Below, in pieces: positions 1-10,600 of a stretch of DNA of 18,675 nt. The stretch is from the NCBI GenBank assembly GCA_007132395.1, contig SLOR01000147.1:1-18675 (forward strand), written 5' to 3'. Made by a program: the position numbers and the translations under genes. Below the pieces are notes generated by a model. It was not told where the DNA came from. It searched no databases and was given only the letters and a program-made list of their open reading frames with translations. This DNA comes from Bacteroidales bacterium (lineage in GTDB: Bacteria > Bacteroidota > Bacteroidia > Bacteroidales > UBA7960). Positions within the stretch are counted from its first letter, which is position 1. Every line of letters begins with the position of its first letter.

Positions 1-2546
1 GTTCTGTTTTTCTGAATCAGGTGAAGGGTGGCATTGGCAAGTTCCTTGTTCTTATGGCTCATCTCATTCTTGAGGCTTTCATTGCGCAAATGCATAATTT
101 CCTTTTCACTCAGGGCACTTTTCTCCTGAAACATCTGCTCACGCCGTGCCAGTCTTTTTTCATGCCTTATTTTTTCCTTTAACCTGATTTTCAACATCCT
201 CCTTCTGAAGAAATACACATTTCCGGCCACAATAACCAGAAACAGCAGCCCGTAAACAATAAAAGCAGCCCTGGAACGCAAAAAAGGAGGTCTTATCGTA
301 AAGGGAAACGAGAGCACTTCACTCTCCATGCCAAAAGCATTCCTGGCTTTCAGTTCAAACACGTAATTACCTTCGCGAAGGTTGGTATATTCCTTAAAGT
401 TAATGGCATCCCAGGCCGACCAGCTTTCATCGAGCCCACTGAGGCGATAGGAAAATCTGAGCCTGTCAGGATTTTCGTAGGCTGGACTGGTATAACGGAA
501 AGTTACCGAATTCAGGGCAAATGGCAATTCGGGCGATTGTGCTTCAAAACCTGGGTCTTCAGGATGCTGATACAGAGTAAGCGCGCTGCTTTGGCTATGG
601 CTGTAAAAGGTAATATCGGAAAGAAATACCCCTTCCACCTTTGTATAATCGTTGATTACAGCAGGATTGTAATGCACCAGCCCATTCTGAGTACCCAGAA
701 AAACCTGACTTTCCTGTGTTATAAAAATATTCTGAAACGCAGGGATAAGGTATTCATTGATGCCGGAAAAAGGTGCCATAATATCACGGTAAGAGCCATC
801 TTCCAGCAAGCGCATAACTCCCACGTAATTATCGGTAAAGTACCACAGGTCGCCGGTATGTGACTGGTAAATCTTGTCAATAAACCCTTTGCCGGCAAAT
901 AAATTGTTAAGACTTTGAATCTCAACAAACTCCTGCCGGGCATAATCAAACTGCAGAATGCCTTCCCGGGTTGTAATAATCATCCGGTTATTTACGCTGT
1001 GTATATTGTAGGGAAGCTGTGGGGGCAGGCCCGACTCATTGAAGAAAAAGCTCAGCCGGCGCACCTCTCTGAACTCCGGGTCGGTTTCAAGCCGAAATAA
1101 ACCCCTGTAACCATGTGACACCCACAGGTTAAAATTGTCATCAAGATAAATATTACGGCTTGATTCCCTGAAACCATGTAATTCCTCCTCCACGTTCCAC
1201 CGTCCCTGCGTCTTTCTTAACCGTAAAATGCCGCTGTAGGTACCTGCCAGAATCAGGTCATCGTGCCCCTGCGGCTGTATAAACGACCAGAAGCCCCTGA
1301 TGTCGGATATTTGTCGGGCTGTAAATTCGCTAATTTGGAATAAACCGAAATTATGCCCGCAAAACAGCGTATTGTCAATCACTTCCAGGTTCCATACCTG
1401 CCCTTCGGTACCTTTGATAAGCCTGAAGCCGGTATCGGAAAAGGAGAATTCTCCCATCCGGGCATATGGCGCGGCATACAGACCTTGATTGGTACCCACG
1501 TAGAGAATGCCATCATGTACAATGCTGCTGTAAACCGTTTCTATATTATAATTAAAATCAAGCGTGGTAAGGGGAGAGCTGATTTCCACGTAGTCAATGC
1601 CATTATCCAGTCCAGCCCACAGGTTATTGCGCCGGTCTTCAAAAAGGGCAAGTGCTGTGTTATTCTGCAAGCCCTTGCTTCTGTTTACATGCTGAATTAC
1701 TGAGCCCCGGTTGTTGGTAATATAAGCACCATTGCTGATGGTGCCAAAGGCAAAATTTCCGTCACTGAGCCGGATGCCCGAAAAAAGATTGTGGTTTTGA
1801 AGATGGGGATTTACATCTGTATTCCAGGCCGACAACCGGTTCTCATCCAATCTGAACAGCCCTTCGTTTGTGGTGCCCAAAATAAAACTCCCCTGCCCGA
1901 AAGGAATTACACAGGTTACTTCGTTGCGAAAAAACACCGGGTTGGTGCTTATACGTTTGAGCTTATCATTTTCCAGCTTCATAAGCCCTTCCCCTGTATC
2001 CACCACGAAGAAATGCCCTCCGGCTTCGTGCATGAAAGAAAAATTGGAAGTAGGTTCAAGCACGGTAAAAGTATCATCTCTTACAATGAAGATAAAGTTG
2101 AATGACTGAAACATGACTCCGTCGGGCAGCGGAAATATATTCCACACCTCATCAAAACTGGCATATGCCTCTGGTACCAGGTAGTTGAGTGAATGCCAGG
2201 AGAGCCGCCCCTGACTGTTGGGGGCAAAAAACCCTATTTCCTCAAAAGCACCGGCATAAATGGTATCACCTTTGGCATATACAGCCCTCACCACAGAACC
2301 ATTGGGGACAGGAAAAATATTCCAGCCAGTACCATCAAACTGCAAAACGCCATCGTTATTGCCAAAGTACATAAATCCATTTCTGTCCTGGGTAATAGAC
2401 CAGTTCTGTGTGCTGGCATTGTAAACACTGCGTGGATAATTTACAATGAAGGGCAAGCCCATGCCTCTTTCCCTGCCGGGCAACTCTGCCGGAATACACA
2501 GAAGTAAAAACAAAACAAGAAGCTGGATTTTCTTACAGTGTGCCAT
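1..2546 (-). CDS. Propeller / triple-Y membrane sensor-regulator (3' end beyond the window)
   Basis: The frame is open from an ATG at 2546 to the left edge (848 codons visible, no stop). Visible order: a hydrophobic signal peptide (about residues 5-17); a periplasmic region of repeated two-component-propeller (Reg_prop) blades to about residue 640, seen as short motifs such as GNNDGVLQFDG, LGTTNEGLFRL, NLWAGLDNGI, YVGTNQGLY and VFLGTQNGLVHY; a triple-tyrosine (Y_Y_Y) domain at about 673-752 with LSGLDESWSAW and NLREGNYVFELKARN; one membrane segment at about 758-780; then a charged coiled coil from 781 containing SHKNKELANATLHLIQKN. In Bacteroidota proteins of this type that coiled coil usually leads into a LuxR-type HTH, less often into a histidine kinase. 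The deciding part is outside the window, so the output domain is not proven. It starts 23 bases after the stop of the GH13 gene and is probably cotranscribed with it, so a role in sensing sugar or envelope state is plausible. The ligand cannot be told from sequence. Confidence 0.88.
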   Translation of the reverse strand, partial: MAHCKKIQLLVLFLLLCIPAELPGRERGMGLPFIVNYPRSVYNASTQNWSITQDRNGFMYFGNNDGVLQFDGTGWNIFPVPNGSVVRAVYAKGDTIYAGAFEEIGFFAPNSQGRLSWHSLNYLVPEAYASFDEVWNIFPLPDGVMFQSFNFIFIVRDDTFTVLEPTSNFSFMHEAGGHFFVVDTGEGLMKLENDKLKRISTNPVFFRNEVTCVIPFGQGSFILGTTNEGLFRLDENRLSAWNTDVNPHLQNHNLFSGIRLSDGNFAFGTISNGAYITNNRGSVIQHVNRSKGLQNNTALALFEDRRNNLWAGLDNGIDYVEISSPLTTLDFNYNIETVYSSIVHDGILYVGTNQGLYAAPYARMGEFSFSDTGFRLIKGTEGQVWNLEVIDNTLFCGHNFGLFQISEFTARQISDIRGFWSFIQPQGHDDLILAGTYSGILRLRKTQGRWNVEEELHGFRESSRNIYLDDNFNLWVSHGYRGLFRLETDPEFREVRRLSFFFNESGLPPQLPYNIHSVNNRMIITTREGILQFDYARQEFVEIQSLNNLFAGKGFIDKIYQSHTGDLWYFTDNYVGVMRLLEDGSYRDIMAPFSGINEYLIPAFQNIFITQESQVFLGTQNGLVHYNPAVINDYTKVEGVFLSDITFYSHSQSSALTLYQHPEDPGFEAQSPELPFALNSVTFRYTSPAYENPDRLRFSYRLSGLDESWSAWDAINFKEYTNLREGNYVFELKARNAFGMESEVLSFPFTIRPPFLRSRAAFIVYGLLFLVIVAGNVYFFRRRMLKIRLKEKIRHEKRLARREQMFQEKSALSEKEIMHLRNESLKNEMSHKNKELANATLHLIQKNR

Positions 2547-2569
2547 ATTTTGATTTACGTGGTTTTGTT

Positions 2570-5500
2570 TTATGCAGTGGCGGCCTTTTTCTCCACGAGG
2601 CTTTTAAGCCTATCCAGTCTATACCCGGCACGACCCGAAAGTTCACGCGCACTAAGAAGAAACCTCACGTTTTCCTGTATCAACAATCTTATCTGTTTCT
2701 TTTCTCTGTGCGACATGGGCTCATCAACCAGGGTAAAATACTTCAGCACAGCTACCGTGAAAAACCATTCCAGCAACTCTTCATAGCTTTCTTTACTAAA
2801 GTAGGAAACTCCCTGGTAAACATTCACCCCGATAAAGTTACACAGATATTCATCATCCAACATGGAGGCAGCAAGTTTTGTTTTCAGGATCATCTGCTTT
2901 TTCCGCTCTTCGGCAAGCATTTTCTCGCGCTCATCAATTACATTTAACACGCTGAAATCGAATAAGGTTTCCTGATACTGCAGCAACAGATATATCAGGT
3001 TTATGTCGCGTTTTATGGCGTCGCTGCCCATGCCGGTTCTCATCAATACCTTTTCCAGGGGCCATTGCAGCCTGAGTTTTTCAGAAAAGGCATGGGTTTT
3101 TTTATCTGCACCCGTTTGTTCTTCCAGGGTTTTTAATGCAAACCAGGCCAAGACAAGAATGATGTTTTCGCGATAGCCTGATTTAGAACCTATGGTAAGC
3201 AAATCCTCGGTAGATTCATAACCGTTAAGCGCGAGAAAATCAACCAGTTCGCCCTCATCGGAATGGATAAGATTGAAGGTGTTTTCCACACTTTTTACAC
3301 AGCTGATAAAACTTTCGCACATAGAGGAAACCTCCATGCTAAGCCCGGGCATGTATTCGCTGATTTTCTTCAGCAGTTCATCAAACCTACTTCTAATCAG
3401 CGTATAACCCAGCTTTTCGGACGCACCTCTATTTTCTTCTGTAACCCTGTTGACCAGGAAGTTAACAATATCTTCGGCAAACAGGGCTTCAAAAGCTTTG
3501 TGCAAGGGTTGCAGCCGGGCTTCTTCCAGTGCGTTTTCCACTGATACGATACCACCGCCACCCGTTTGCCAGTAGAGTTTTTCATAGACACTGCTTTCGT
3601 CGTACACCTCGCGGAAATTCCAGAACAATCGATATTCAAAGCCGTTGAGATGCCAGTGCAATCCATTGTCTGTCAGTTCTTTGCCCTTGCGTATGTATTC
3701 CAGTCCGGAGATATGCTCCCTGAAAACATAAAACACTTTCTCTGCATTATTTAGTTCCAGTGCCTGAGACAGATTAACCCGCTGGATTTCCTTGCCCGCA
3801 GCGCCACTGCTCAGCTTGGGTGCTGAAAAGTGAATACGTCCCTGTGCCTGCTCATACTTATTGTTGTACATCACAAGGGCTCTTTCATGGCCATGATGGT
3901 TGGTAAAGGCAAAAACATTTTCATTCACATTGCCATAGCTGTCGATGAAGTCAAAAATATTGAAATTGTAAACTTCGCTGAACAGATATCGCTTTTGCAT
4001 TATGGGGAAGATTTCCTTTTCATGCTTCTGCACCAGCCACGTATGGGGTTCTTCATTGTAGTAGGCCCGCTGATACTCCATGCCATATTTTTCCGTATAG
4101 CCCTCAATCTGCCCGTGGCCCCACATGGGCAATCCGGGTAATGTGTTCATCAGCAAACATACCCCGAAATACTTATCGTCGGTGCCAAACTGACGGATGG
4201 CCGTTTCCTCATCGGGGTTGCTCATGAAATTTACATAGCGCTTCAGGATTTCGGGTTCAAACTCCAGGGTATTGGTAATCAGGTCGCGGTATTTCTCATT
4301 TTCCTCGTTTTTGAGCATATGCATAAAGGCAGAATTATATACCCGATGCATGCCCAGGGTGCGAACAAAGTAGCCTTCCATAAACCAGAAAGCTTCGGCC
4401 AGCAGCAGGGTTTCGGGCATTTCTGCATTCATACGATCTACCACCTCACGCCAAAACTCAACAGGAAAGAGTTTGTCGAACTCCTTCTGACTCATGGCAT
4501 AATCGGCACGTGAGGGAATATCGCCACCAGTACCCGGACGTGGATACCACAGGCGGGAGAAATGTTTTTTGGCAAGGGTCATAGCGGCATCAAAGCGAAT
4601 GATGGAAAATTTGCGTGCCACATCAAAAATCTTCTGGATAACGGCCTCCCTTACCTCATGTTTTATCATATCCAGCTGGGCGGTGTCATTCCAGGGCATC
4701 ACGGTGCCATCGTTGCCATGGTACAAATACCTTACTTCTCCATTTCGTTTATCAACACGCTGAAACACCACAGCAGCATCAGTTTTACTGAAATAGCCGT
4801 CTTCAATGCGTATTTCAAAATCGGGGTGCTGCGAAAGATTTTCCCCTGAAAACCTGTAACCGGGGAAAGGCGGATGCTCTGCCTGAATAAAATATTCGGG
4901 ATTTTCTATTACCCACTTTGAGTAAATGCCCGTATGGTTGGGTACCATATCACTGGCCAGTCGCAGCCCACGGGCTTTAGCCCTTTCATTGAGGTTGTTG
5001 TACGCCTGCTCCCCACCCAGGTCGTGGGCAATTTCATAATCATACAAGGAGTAGGCTGATGCCACAGCATCGGTATTGCCCATTATATGCTTGATGCGCC
5101 TTGATGCTTCGCTGCGCTCCCATATGCCAATGAGCCACAAGCCTGTAAAATTCCACCTGCGCAGCAGATCCAGCTCTTCGTCAGGAATCTGGTCGAGCTT
5201 TTTGATTTCGCGCTGGTATTTTTTGGATAACTGATCCATCCAAACATAGGCATTTTTGGCCAGCATCACCACGCTGGGCATCCAGTGTACATCGGGTGTA
5301 AATGCCTCATGCTCCTCATAATCTTTTTCTGCATCTTCCAGGTACCGGTATCCCGACTTGCCCATGGTGAACCCATCAGCCACATCGCCCATATCCTTGT
5401 AGCGGGGAGCAGCAGTGGGGGCTGGTCCGTCGCCTGCAGTGGTATCAAAGCTTACATCCTCCTTAAGTAAATCTTTACCTTTGAGCAGTTGCACCAGGAT

Positions 5501-6226
5501 TTTTTCTGGCAGCAATGTTTTCCACTTTCCAAGAATAAAGTCAATTTGCTTGCTTATATCAGTGGGGGCGCTGAGAATAGGGGTTTTGAAAAGGTTGAAA
5601 ATATCCTGGCCGTCTGGACCAAAGCCCGGCTGTTCTTCGAAAAAATCTTCCATATAATCAACTATCATGCGGAAGGTTTCCGGCTGGTCAAGGAATTTTT
5701 CGTCAAACAACACTTTCAGTTTTTTATTGGCTGGGTTGAAATTGGCAAAAAACAGCATCATCAGCTCTTCCAGGGTAGTATCCATATGAGAGCGACCATC
5801 GGTTTCCTCTTTGAGGTACGCCGCCACGGACATATCTCCTTTGTAAACAGGGGTAGAAGGAAACTTCTGCTGAAAATCATAAAGCAGGTCGTATACCTTA
5901 TCCTCTCCAACTGCTTTTTCGAGATACTCTCTTGCTTTGGTAAAAACACCCGGGCTTATCTGTTTCTCATACTCCCTTAGTACGAGATGGAATATTTCCT
6001 CCAGCAAACCGGCGGCATTCACCTCTCCCGGATAGATGTGCAAGCGCGGGTCAAGCCCGGCATTTATTTGATGAACAAAAAGCCTAACGGCCCTGAAATC
6101 CGTGAAAATGATATTCCCATCAGTGGAGAAAAAGGACTCGTCAATCTGGTATTTCTGCCGCAAACTCTTCTCCACATGAAACTCATAAACAGGGATATAC
6201 CCCTCTTCAATAAACTGTGCTGTCAT
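2570..6226 (-). CDS. Large cytoplasmic GH13 (alpha-amylase superfamily) enzyme
   Basis: 1218 residues from the ATG at 6226, which has AAGGA just upstream; the longer frame to 6250 would begin with TTG and is less likely. Layout: about 310 N-terminal residues of unassigned, acidic sequence; a GH13 TIM barrel at about 310-770; a beta-rich C domain to about 880; and about 330 unassigned, mainly helical C-terminal residues. GH13 signatures, numbered from this ATG: region I DMVPNH (D426, H431); region II RFDAAMTLAKKH (R544, nucleophile D546, K554-H555); region III LLLAEAF (acid/base E611); region IV FMSNPDEE (D672). All three catalytic carboxylates are present. The usual region IV NHD is NPD here, so the histidine that helps bind sugar at subsite -1 is replaced by proline. 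There is no signal peptide, so action on an intracellular alpha-glucan such as glycogen or maltodextrin is likely; hydrolase versus transglycosidase is undecided. It is at least twice as long as simple alpha-amylases. The regulator gene follows after 23 bases. Confidence 0.9.
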   Translation of the reverse strand: MTAQFIEEGYIPVYEFHVEKSLRQKYQIDESFFSTDGNIIFTDFRAVRLFVHQINAGLDPRLHIYPGEVNAAGLLEEIFHLVLREYEKQISPGVFTKAREYLEKAVGEDKVYDLLYDFQQKFPSTPVYKGDMSVAAYLKEETDGRSHMDTTLEELMMLFFANFNPANKKLKVLFDEKFLDQPETFRMIVDYMEDFFEEQPGFGPDGQDIFNLFKTPILSAPTDISKQIDFILGKWKTLLPEKILVQLLKGKDLLKEDVSFDTTAGDGPAPTAAPRYKDMGDVADGFTMGKSGYRYLEDAEKDYEEHEAFTPDVHWMPSVVMLAKNAYVWMDQLSKKYQREIKKLDQIPDEELDLLRRWNFTGLWLIGIWERSEASRRIKHIMGNTDAVASAYSLYDYEIAHDLGGEQAYNNLNERAKARGLRLASDMVPNHTGIYSKWVIENPEYFIQAEHPPFPGYRFSGENLSQHPDFEIRIEDGYFSKTDAAVVFQRVDKRNGEVRYLYHGNDGTVMPWNDTAQLDMIKHEVREAVIQKIFDVARKFSIIRFDAAMTLAKKHFSRLWYPRPGTGGDIPSRADYAMSQKEFDKLFPVEFWREVVDRMNAEMPETLLLAEAFWFMEGYFVRTLGMHRVYNSAFMHMLKNEENEKYRDLITNTLEFEPEILKRYVNFMSNPDEETAIRQFGTDDKYFGVCLLMNTLPGLPMWGHGQIEGYTEKYGMEYQRAYYNEEPHTWLVQKHEKEIFPIMQKRYLFSEVYNFNIFDFIDSYGNVNENVFAFTNHHGHERALVMYNNKYEQAQGRIHFSAPKLSSGAAGKEIQRVNLSQALELNNAEKVFYVFREHISGLEYIRKGKELTDNGLHWHLNGFEYRLFWNFREVYDESSVYEKLYWQTGGGGIVSVENALEEARLQPLHKAFEALFAEDIVNFLVNRVTEENRGASEKLGYTLIRSRFDELLKKISEYMPGLSMEVSSMCESFISCVKSVENTFNLIHSDEGELVDFLALNGYESTEDLLTIGSKSGYRENIILVLAWFALKTLEEQTGADKKTHAFSEKLRLQWPLEKVLMRTGMGSDAIKRDINLIYLLLQYQETLFDFSVLNVIDEREKMLAEERKKQMILKTKLAASMLDDEYLCNFIGVNVYQGVSYFSKESYEELLEWFFTVAVLKYFTLVDEPMSHREKKQIRLLIQENVRFLLSARELSGRAGYRLDRLKSLVEKKAATA

Positions 6227-6461
6227 ATTATTTCCTTTTTTATGCTTCAAACATGCTAAAAGTAAAGATTTTTTAGATCATAAGGACCGCTATGCCTAAG
6301 AAATTTGCCAAATACATCAGGAAATTTTCCCTCCCTGCAAAAATATAACGACCACAAGAATCCCTCCTGATTTGAGCATATCTCCAAACATTTTATTACT
6401 TTCAATGTTTGAATGATAAAATCAACAAAAAAAGCCTGTCTGTATGTATACACATCACTAC
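6227..6461. promoter_or_regulatory. Divergent intergenic region between GH13 and efflux adaptor genes
   Basis: 235 AT-rich bases separate the divergently read GH13 and adaptor genes, so promoters for both should lie here. On the minus strand TATTTTTG (6345 down to 6338) fits the Bacteroidota -7 consensus TAnnTTTG, about 110 bases before the GH13 ATG, but no -33 TTTG lies at the proper distance. Toward the adaptor gene I find no full match. An imperfect inverted repeat, TGTTTGA-N9-TCAACA (6406-6427), and a perfect palindrome TGTATACA (6445-6452) are possible operator sites. The assignment is tentative. Confidence 0.35.
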
Positions 6462-7541
6462 ATGATAAAACCTCTGGTGCCGATCAAACTCCTGGCGTGG
6501 GTATTTTTTCCACTACTATTGCATATTTCCTGTGGTAACGACTCACAATCCGAAGCCACAGGAGAGCAGGCACATACTGTGTTGAGCGTTGAGGTACAGG
6601 AGCGCGATTTGTCAGATATTCGCACGGTTTCTGCTCCCGTGGTTGCCTACCAAAGAATATATATTACGGCACGTACAGCAGGTCAGGTGCTGGAAGTGAA
6701 CTTTGAGGAAGGCCAGCAGGTAAACCGTGGGCAAATCATGGCCCGGCTCGACACCCGCAAGCAGCAATCACAACTGCGCAATGCCATGGCAACCCTCAGA
6801 GAGGCAGAGCAGCATTTTGCACGGCAAAAAGTTTTGTACGAAGAAGCCGTTATTACCCCTGCCGAATTTGAAAACGCCACCCTGACGCTGGAGCAGGCCA
6901 AAAGCGAAGTGGAATTCTGGCAAACAGAGGTTGAACTGGGAGAAATCCGTGCACCCATCAATGCCATGGTTGCTGCCAAGCTGGTGGAACCCGGCACCAG
7001 CCTTAATGCCAACGACCGCTTATTTACCATCGAAGACCACAACCTCCTGGTGGTGCGCCCGGCTCTTTCCGAAATGGATGTGGCACAATTAAAGGAAGGA
7101 CAGAAACTGGAACTGCTATTCGATGTAATTGGCGAAACCCCTTACCCCGGTACCATACGACGTATTTTCCCCTCGGCCGATAACATTACACGCCTTTTCA
7201 CCGTGGAGGTGGAAATACATCAGGACAAGATTCCCTACCCTCTCCGTCCCGGCTATCTGGCACGCGCCCGCTTCACCATCGATGCCAGAGCAAATGTGTT
7301 GGCTGCACCACCCGAAGCCATTGCTGAGAGAGACGAAAAAAGCGTGATTTTTATTATAAAGGACGATAATACCATCGAAAAACGCCATGTGGAAACAGGT
7401 ACAGAACGAGACGGCTGGACAGAAATAGTTTCGGGGGTGAAAAAAGGAGAAAAACTTGCCACAGGCAACCTTAACCGGCTAAATGACGGGGAAAAGGTAA
7501 AAGTGAGCGGTAGCTTCAGGAGATACGGATTCAGGGATTAA
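6462..7541 (+). CDS. RND efflux membrane-fusion (periplasmic adaptor) lipoprotein
   Basis: 359 residues if started at the ATG at 6462; an in-frame ATG at 6444 adds six residues before a less typical signal peptide. The N-terminus (MIKPLVPIK, then a hydrophobic run, then HISCG) is a lipoprotein signal with lipidated Cys24. The HlyD/AcrA-type adaptor layout follows: first biotinyl-lipoyl half at about 64-92 (AGQVLEVNFEEGQQVNRGQ), a short helical hairpin at about 99-155, second lipoyl half at about 161-190 (IRAPINAMVA, VEPGTSL), a beta-barrel at about 196-274 and a membrane-proximal domain to about 350. The adaptor bridges the inner-membrane pump and an outer-membrane channel. The RND pump gene follows after 103 bases on the same strand, so the pair is almost certainly one system. 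No outer-membrane factor gene is present. The exported substrate cannot be inferred. Confidence 0.92.
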   Translation: MIKPLVPIKLLAWVFFPLLLHISCGNDSQSEATGEQAHTVLSVEVQERDLSDIRTVSAPVVAYQRIYITARTAGQVLEVNFEEGQQVNRGQIMARLDTRKQQSQLRNAMATLREAEQHFARQKVLYEEAVITPAEFENATLTLEQAKSEVEFWQTEVELGEIRAPINAMVAAKLVEPGTSLNANDRLFTIEDHNLLVVRPALSEMDVAQLKEGQKLELLFDVIGETPYPGTIRRIFPSADNITRLFTVEVEIHQDKIPYPLRPGYLARARFTIDARANVLAAPPEAIAERDEKSVIFIIKDDNTIEKRHVETGTERDGWTEIVSGVKKGEKLATGNLNRLNDGEKVKVSGSFRRYGFRD

Positions 7542-7644
7542 GCCTCTAATCCAACGATTTCCTAACTCGCTTCCTCGCCATCCAACAGCTGAGAAAAACT
7601 ATTGATTTTGCGAATCTTACACCAAAGAAAGATACTATAAGCAA

Positions 7645-10600
7645 ATGGCAACCCATCAAAAAACAAATAATATTTCATCCTGGTCAGTAAACCATCCCAT
7701 TGGTACCATTTCAATTGCGGTGATAGTAGTTGTGTTGGGATTTATTTTTTCGGGCAGGCTCCCTTTGAGCCTGTTGCCCGAGGTGGCGTATCCGCACATA
7801 CGGGTAGTGGTTAACTATCCCGGGGTTACACCTGAAGTGATTGAAGAACAGCTCACCCGTGTGCTGGAAAAAAACCTTTCGGCCACCGAAAATCTTACCG
7901 AACTGCACGGGCGGGCCTCCGAAGGTCGTACCTATATCGAAATGTTTTTTGAAGTGGGCACCGATATTGACCTGGCCCTGCAGGATGCAGCCCGACAGCT
8001 GGAGCGCGCCCGGGCCGAATTGCCCAAGGGCATTGACCCCCCGCGATTGATGAAAATGGACCCCTCACAATCGGCTATCTACGAGTTGGCATTCAGCAGC
8101 AGCGTGCGTTCTCCCATTGAGCTGCGCGATTGGGTGCAGCAGCGCCTGGTTCCACAACTGCTGGCAGTGCGGGGCACTGGCACCATAGAAGTGGCAGGAG
8201 GAAAGGAAAGAGAAATCGACGTTGTGGTTGACCCCGAACGCCTGCGATCCTACGGACTTAATCTTACCCATATCACCCAGACGCTGGCAGCACGAAATGT
8301 TGACATTGCCTCGGGCAATATTACTTCGGAAGAATATGATGTGCTGGCCCGTACCGAAAATCGCTACCGCAACGCCGCCCAGGTAGCCCATACGCTTATA
8401 AATATCCCCAACTCTTCTGCTCATATCCGCCTTTCGGATGTGGCATCAATAACCGACAGTCACCGTGAGCAGCGTCTGTTTGCCCGACACAACGGCAATG
8501 AGGCCGTGCAGGTATCCATAATGAAGCAGCCCGATGCCAATACGGTGGAGGTAATCCGCGGGTTGGAGCGCACCCTGCAATCGCTTCAGGAATCAGGGTT
8601 TATCTCCCCCGATATCGAATTTGCCACCATACAGGATCAATCCTACTTTATCACCGCTTCCATACGTTCGGTAAGTTCGGCTGCCATTACCGGGGGTGTG
8701 CTGGCCATGCTGGTAATACTATTCTTCCTGGGAAGTCTGCGCAGAGCACTAATCATAGGGATTACTCTTCCCCTGGCTATCATAGCTACCTTCCTGTTAA
8801 TGAATTTCAGTGGTCTGTCGCTTAACGTGCTCAGCCTGGGTGGGCTGGCGCTGGGGGTAGGCCTTTTGCTGGACAACGGGCTGGTGATGCTGGAAAATAT
8901 TTTTCGCCATCAGAAAGAAAAAGACAAAGCACCCGGTGAAGCCGCCCGGGAAGCCGCATCCGAAGTAAGGGGTGCTGTAATTGCAGGCACCATGACCAAC
9001 CTGGCGGCTGTGGCACCTTTCCTGCTGATGACCGGGCTGGCAGCACTCATCTTCAGAGAACTCATTCTCACCATTTCCTTTGCCATCATTACCTCACTGT
9101 TATTGTCGCTCAGCCTGGTACCCTCACTGGCGGCACTGCTGGCAGGCATAAAAAGACAAAGCAGATTGGAAAACAGCTGGCCAATCAAGAGCTTCAACAA
9201 TGGTGTGGAGCAACTTCAGCAATACTATCGCAACCGGATTCCGGGAGTGATACTAAGAAAATGGATACTGTTGCCCGTGGCCTCCCTCCTGCTGTTGGCA
9301 GCCATACTAATGATGAGAAATATGGGCAGTGAATTTCTGCCTACCGTTGACGATGGACGTATTACTATGCGTTTTGTCCTGCCCCTGGGCACAGCACCTC
9401 TGCCTACACACAATGTGGCAGTACTATTGGAGGAGAAAATTGCAGAAATGCCGCACGTACAAACCGTGTACGCCACCGCAGGAGGCTATTTTCGCGGAGG
9501 ACAGCTATCCATACGTGGAGGAATGATCGACATGGTGGTGCAACTGGAAGACCTGGGTGACCGCCGTGGATATTCTGCCGAGAGATGGGTGAGAGAGTTT
9601 TCTGCAAAAGTAAATGAACTGGGCCTGCCCTTCGAGCAGCAGCGTATACGAGGTCCAAGGATAGAAGGCCTTCGCACTTCCATGGTAGACGATGATATTT
9701 CCGTGGGAATCGTAGGCGAAGAGCTGGAAGTGCTGGACCAGACAGCAAGACAGATACTTGAAGTTGTAAGGAGTGTGGATGGGGTTGCCAATGCTCAGAT
9801 TGGCAGGGACGAACGTATTCCCCAGGTAATCATCCGCCTTGATGACGAACAGGCCGCCAGCCGCGGAATTTCTGTCGCCGAAGCGGGCGAAGTTATACGT
9901 ACTGCCATTGATGGCATGGTACCCACCCGCTACGTCACAGGTGGTTTTGAATACAACATCCGGGTGCGATACCCACGCTCAGTAACCGGTTCGGTGCGCG
10001 AGCTGGGCAACATCCCCCTTTTCAATCAGGCGGGTCAACCCACCAACCTGGCAAGTATTGCCAATTTCACTTCTGAAATGGGTCCTGCGCATATTGAAAG
10101 ACTCAACCAGATACGCATCATGCGGGTAAATGCCACCGCCGACCTTGAGCAGACCACCGTGGGGGAGTTAAACCAACGAATTATGGAAGCACTTTCCGAC
10201 TATGACTTGCCTGAAGGCTATAGCTTTATTTATGGAGGTGCTGCACGCGAAATACAGGAATCCAACCGTTCACTGCTGATGGCAATTTTACTGGCAGTCC
10301 TTTTTGTTTTCCTGGTAATGGCCATACAGTATGAAAAGCTTACAAGCCCGCTGGTTATTCTTGCCTCGCTGCCCTTTTCCATCACGGGAGTAGCCTTGAT
10401 ACTGTGGCTGAGCGGCACACCCCTCAGCGCACCCGTTTTGCTGGGCGTTATCTTCCTGGTGGGTATCGTGGTAAATAATGCAATCCTGCTGGTAGAATTT
10501 GCCGATCAAAATCGCGAACAGCAAAACATGAATCCGGCAGAAGCCATTGCGAAGGCAGGGGCCGTAAGATTACGCCCTGTGCTGATGACTACACTTACCA

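Noticed and set aside
5489..5980. Plus-strand open frame of 163 codons
   Set aside because: Antisense to the N-terminal part of the GH13 gene, with no recognisable motif and no start context.
1..6226. Classical polysaccharide utilisation locus
   Set aside because: There is no SusC/SusD pair, no secreted glycosidase and no sugar transporter within the visible sequence.
6227..6250. TTG start of the GH13 gene at 6250, eight residues upstream
   Set aside because: The ATG at 6226 has AAGGA about six bases upstream, while the TTG has no ribosome-binding site, and the extra residues (KHKKGNN) would encode that site.
6256..6453. Minus-strand open frame of 65 codons in the divergent intergenic region
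   Set aside because: Composition (Cys, Phe and Tyr rich) is unlike the neighbouring proteins, it would occupy the only space for both promoters, and no start signal is seen.
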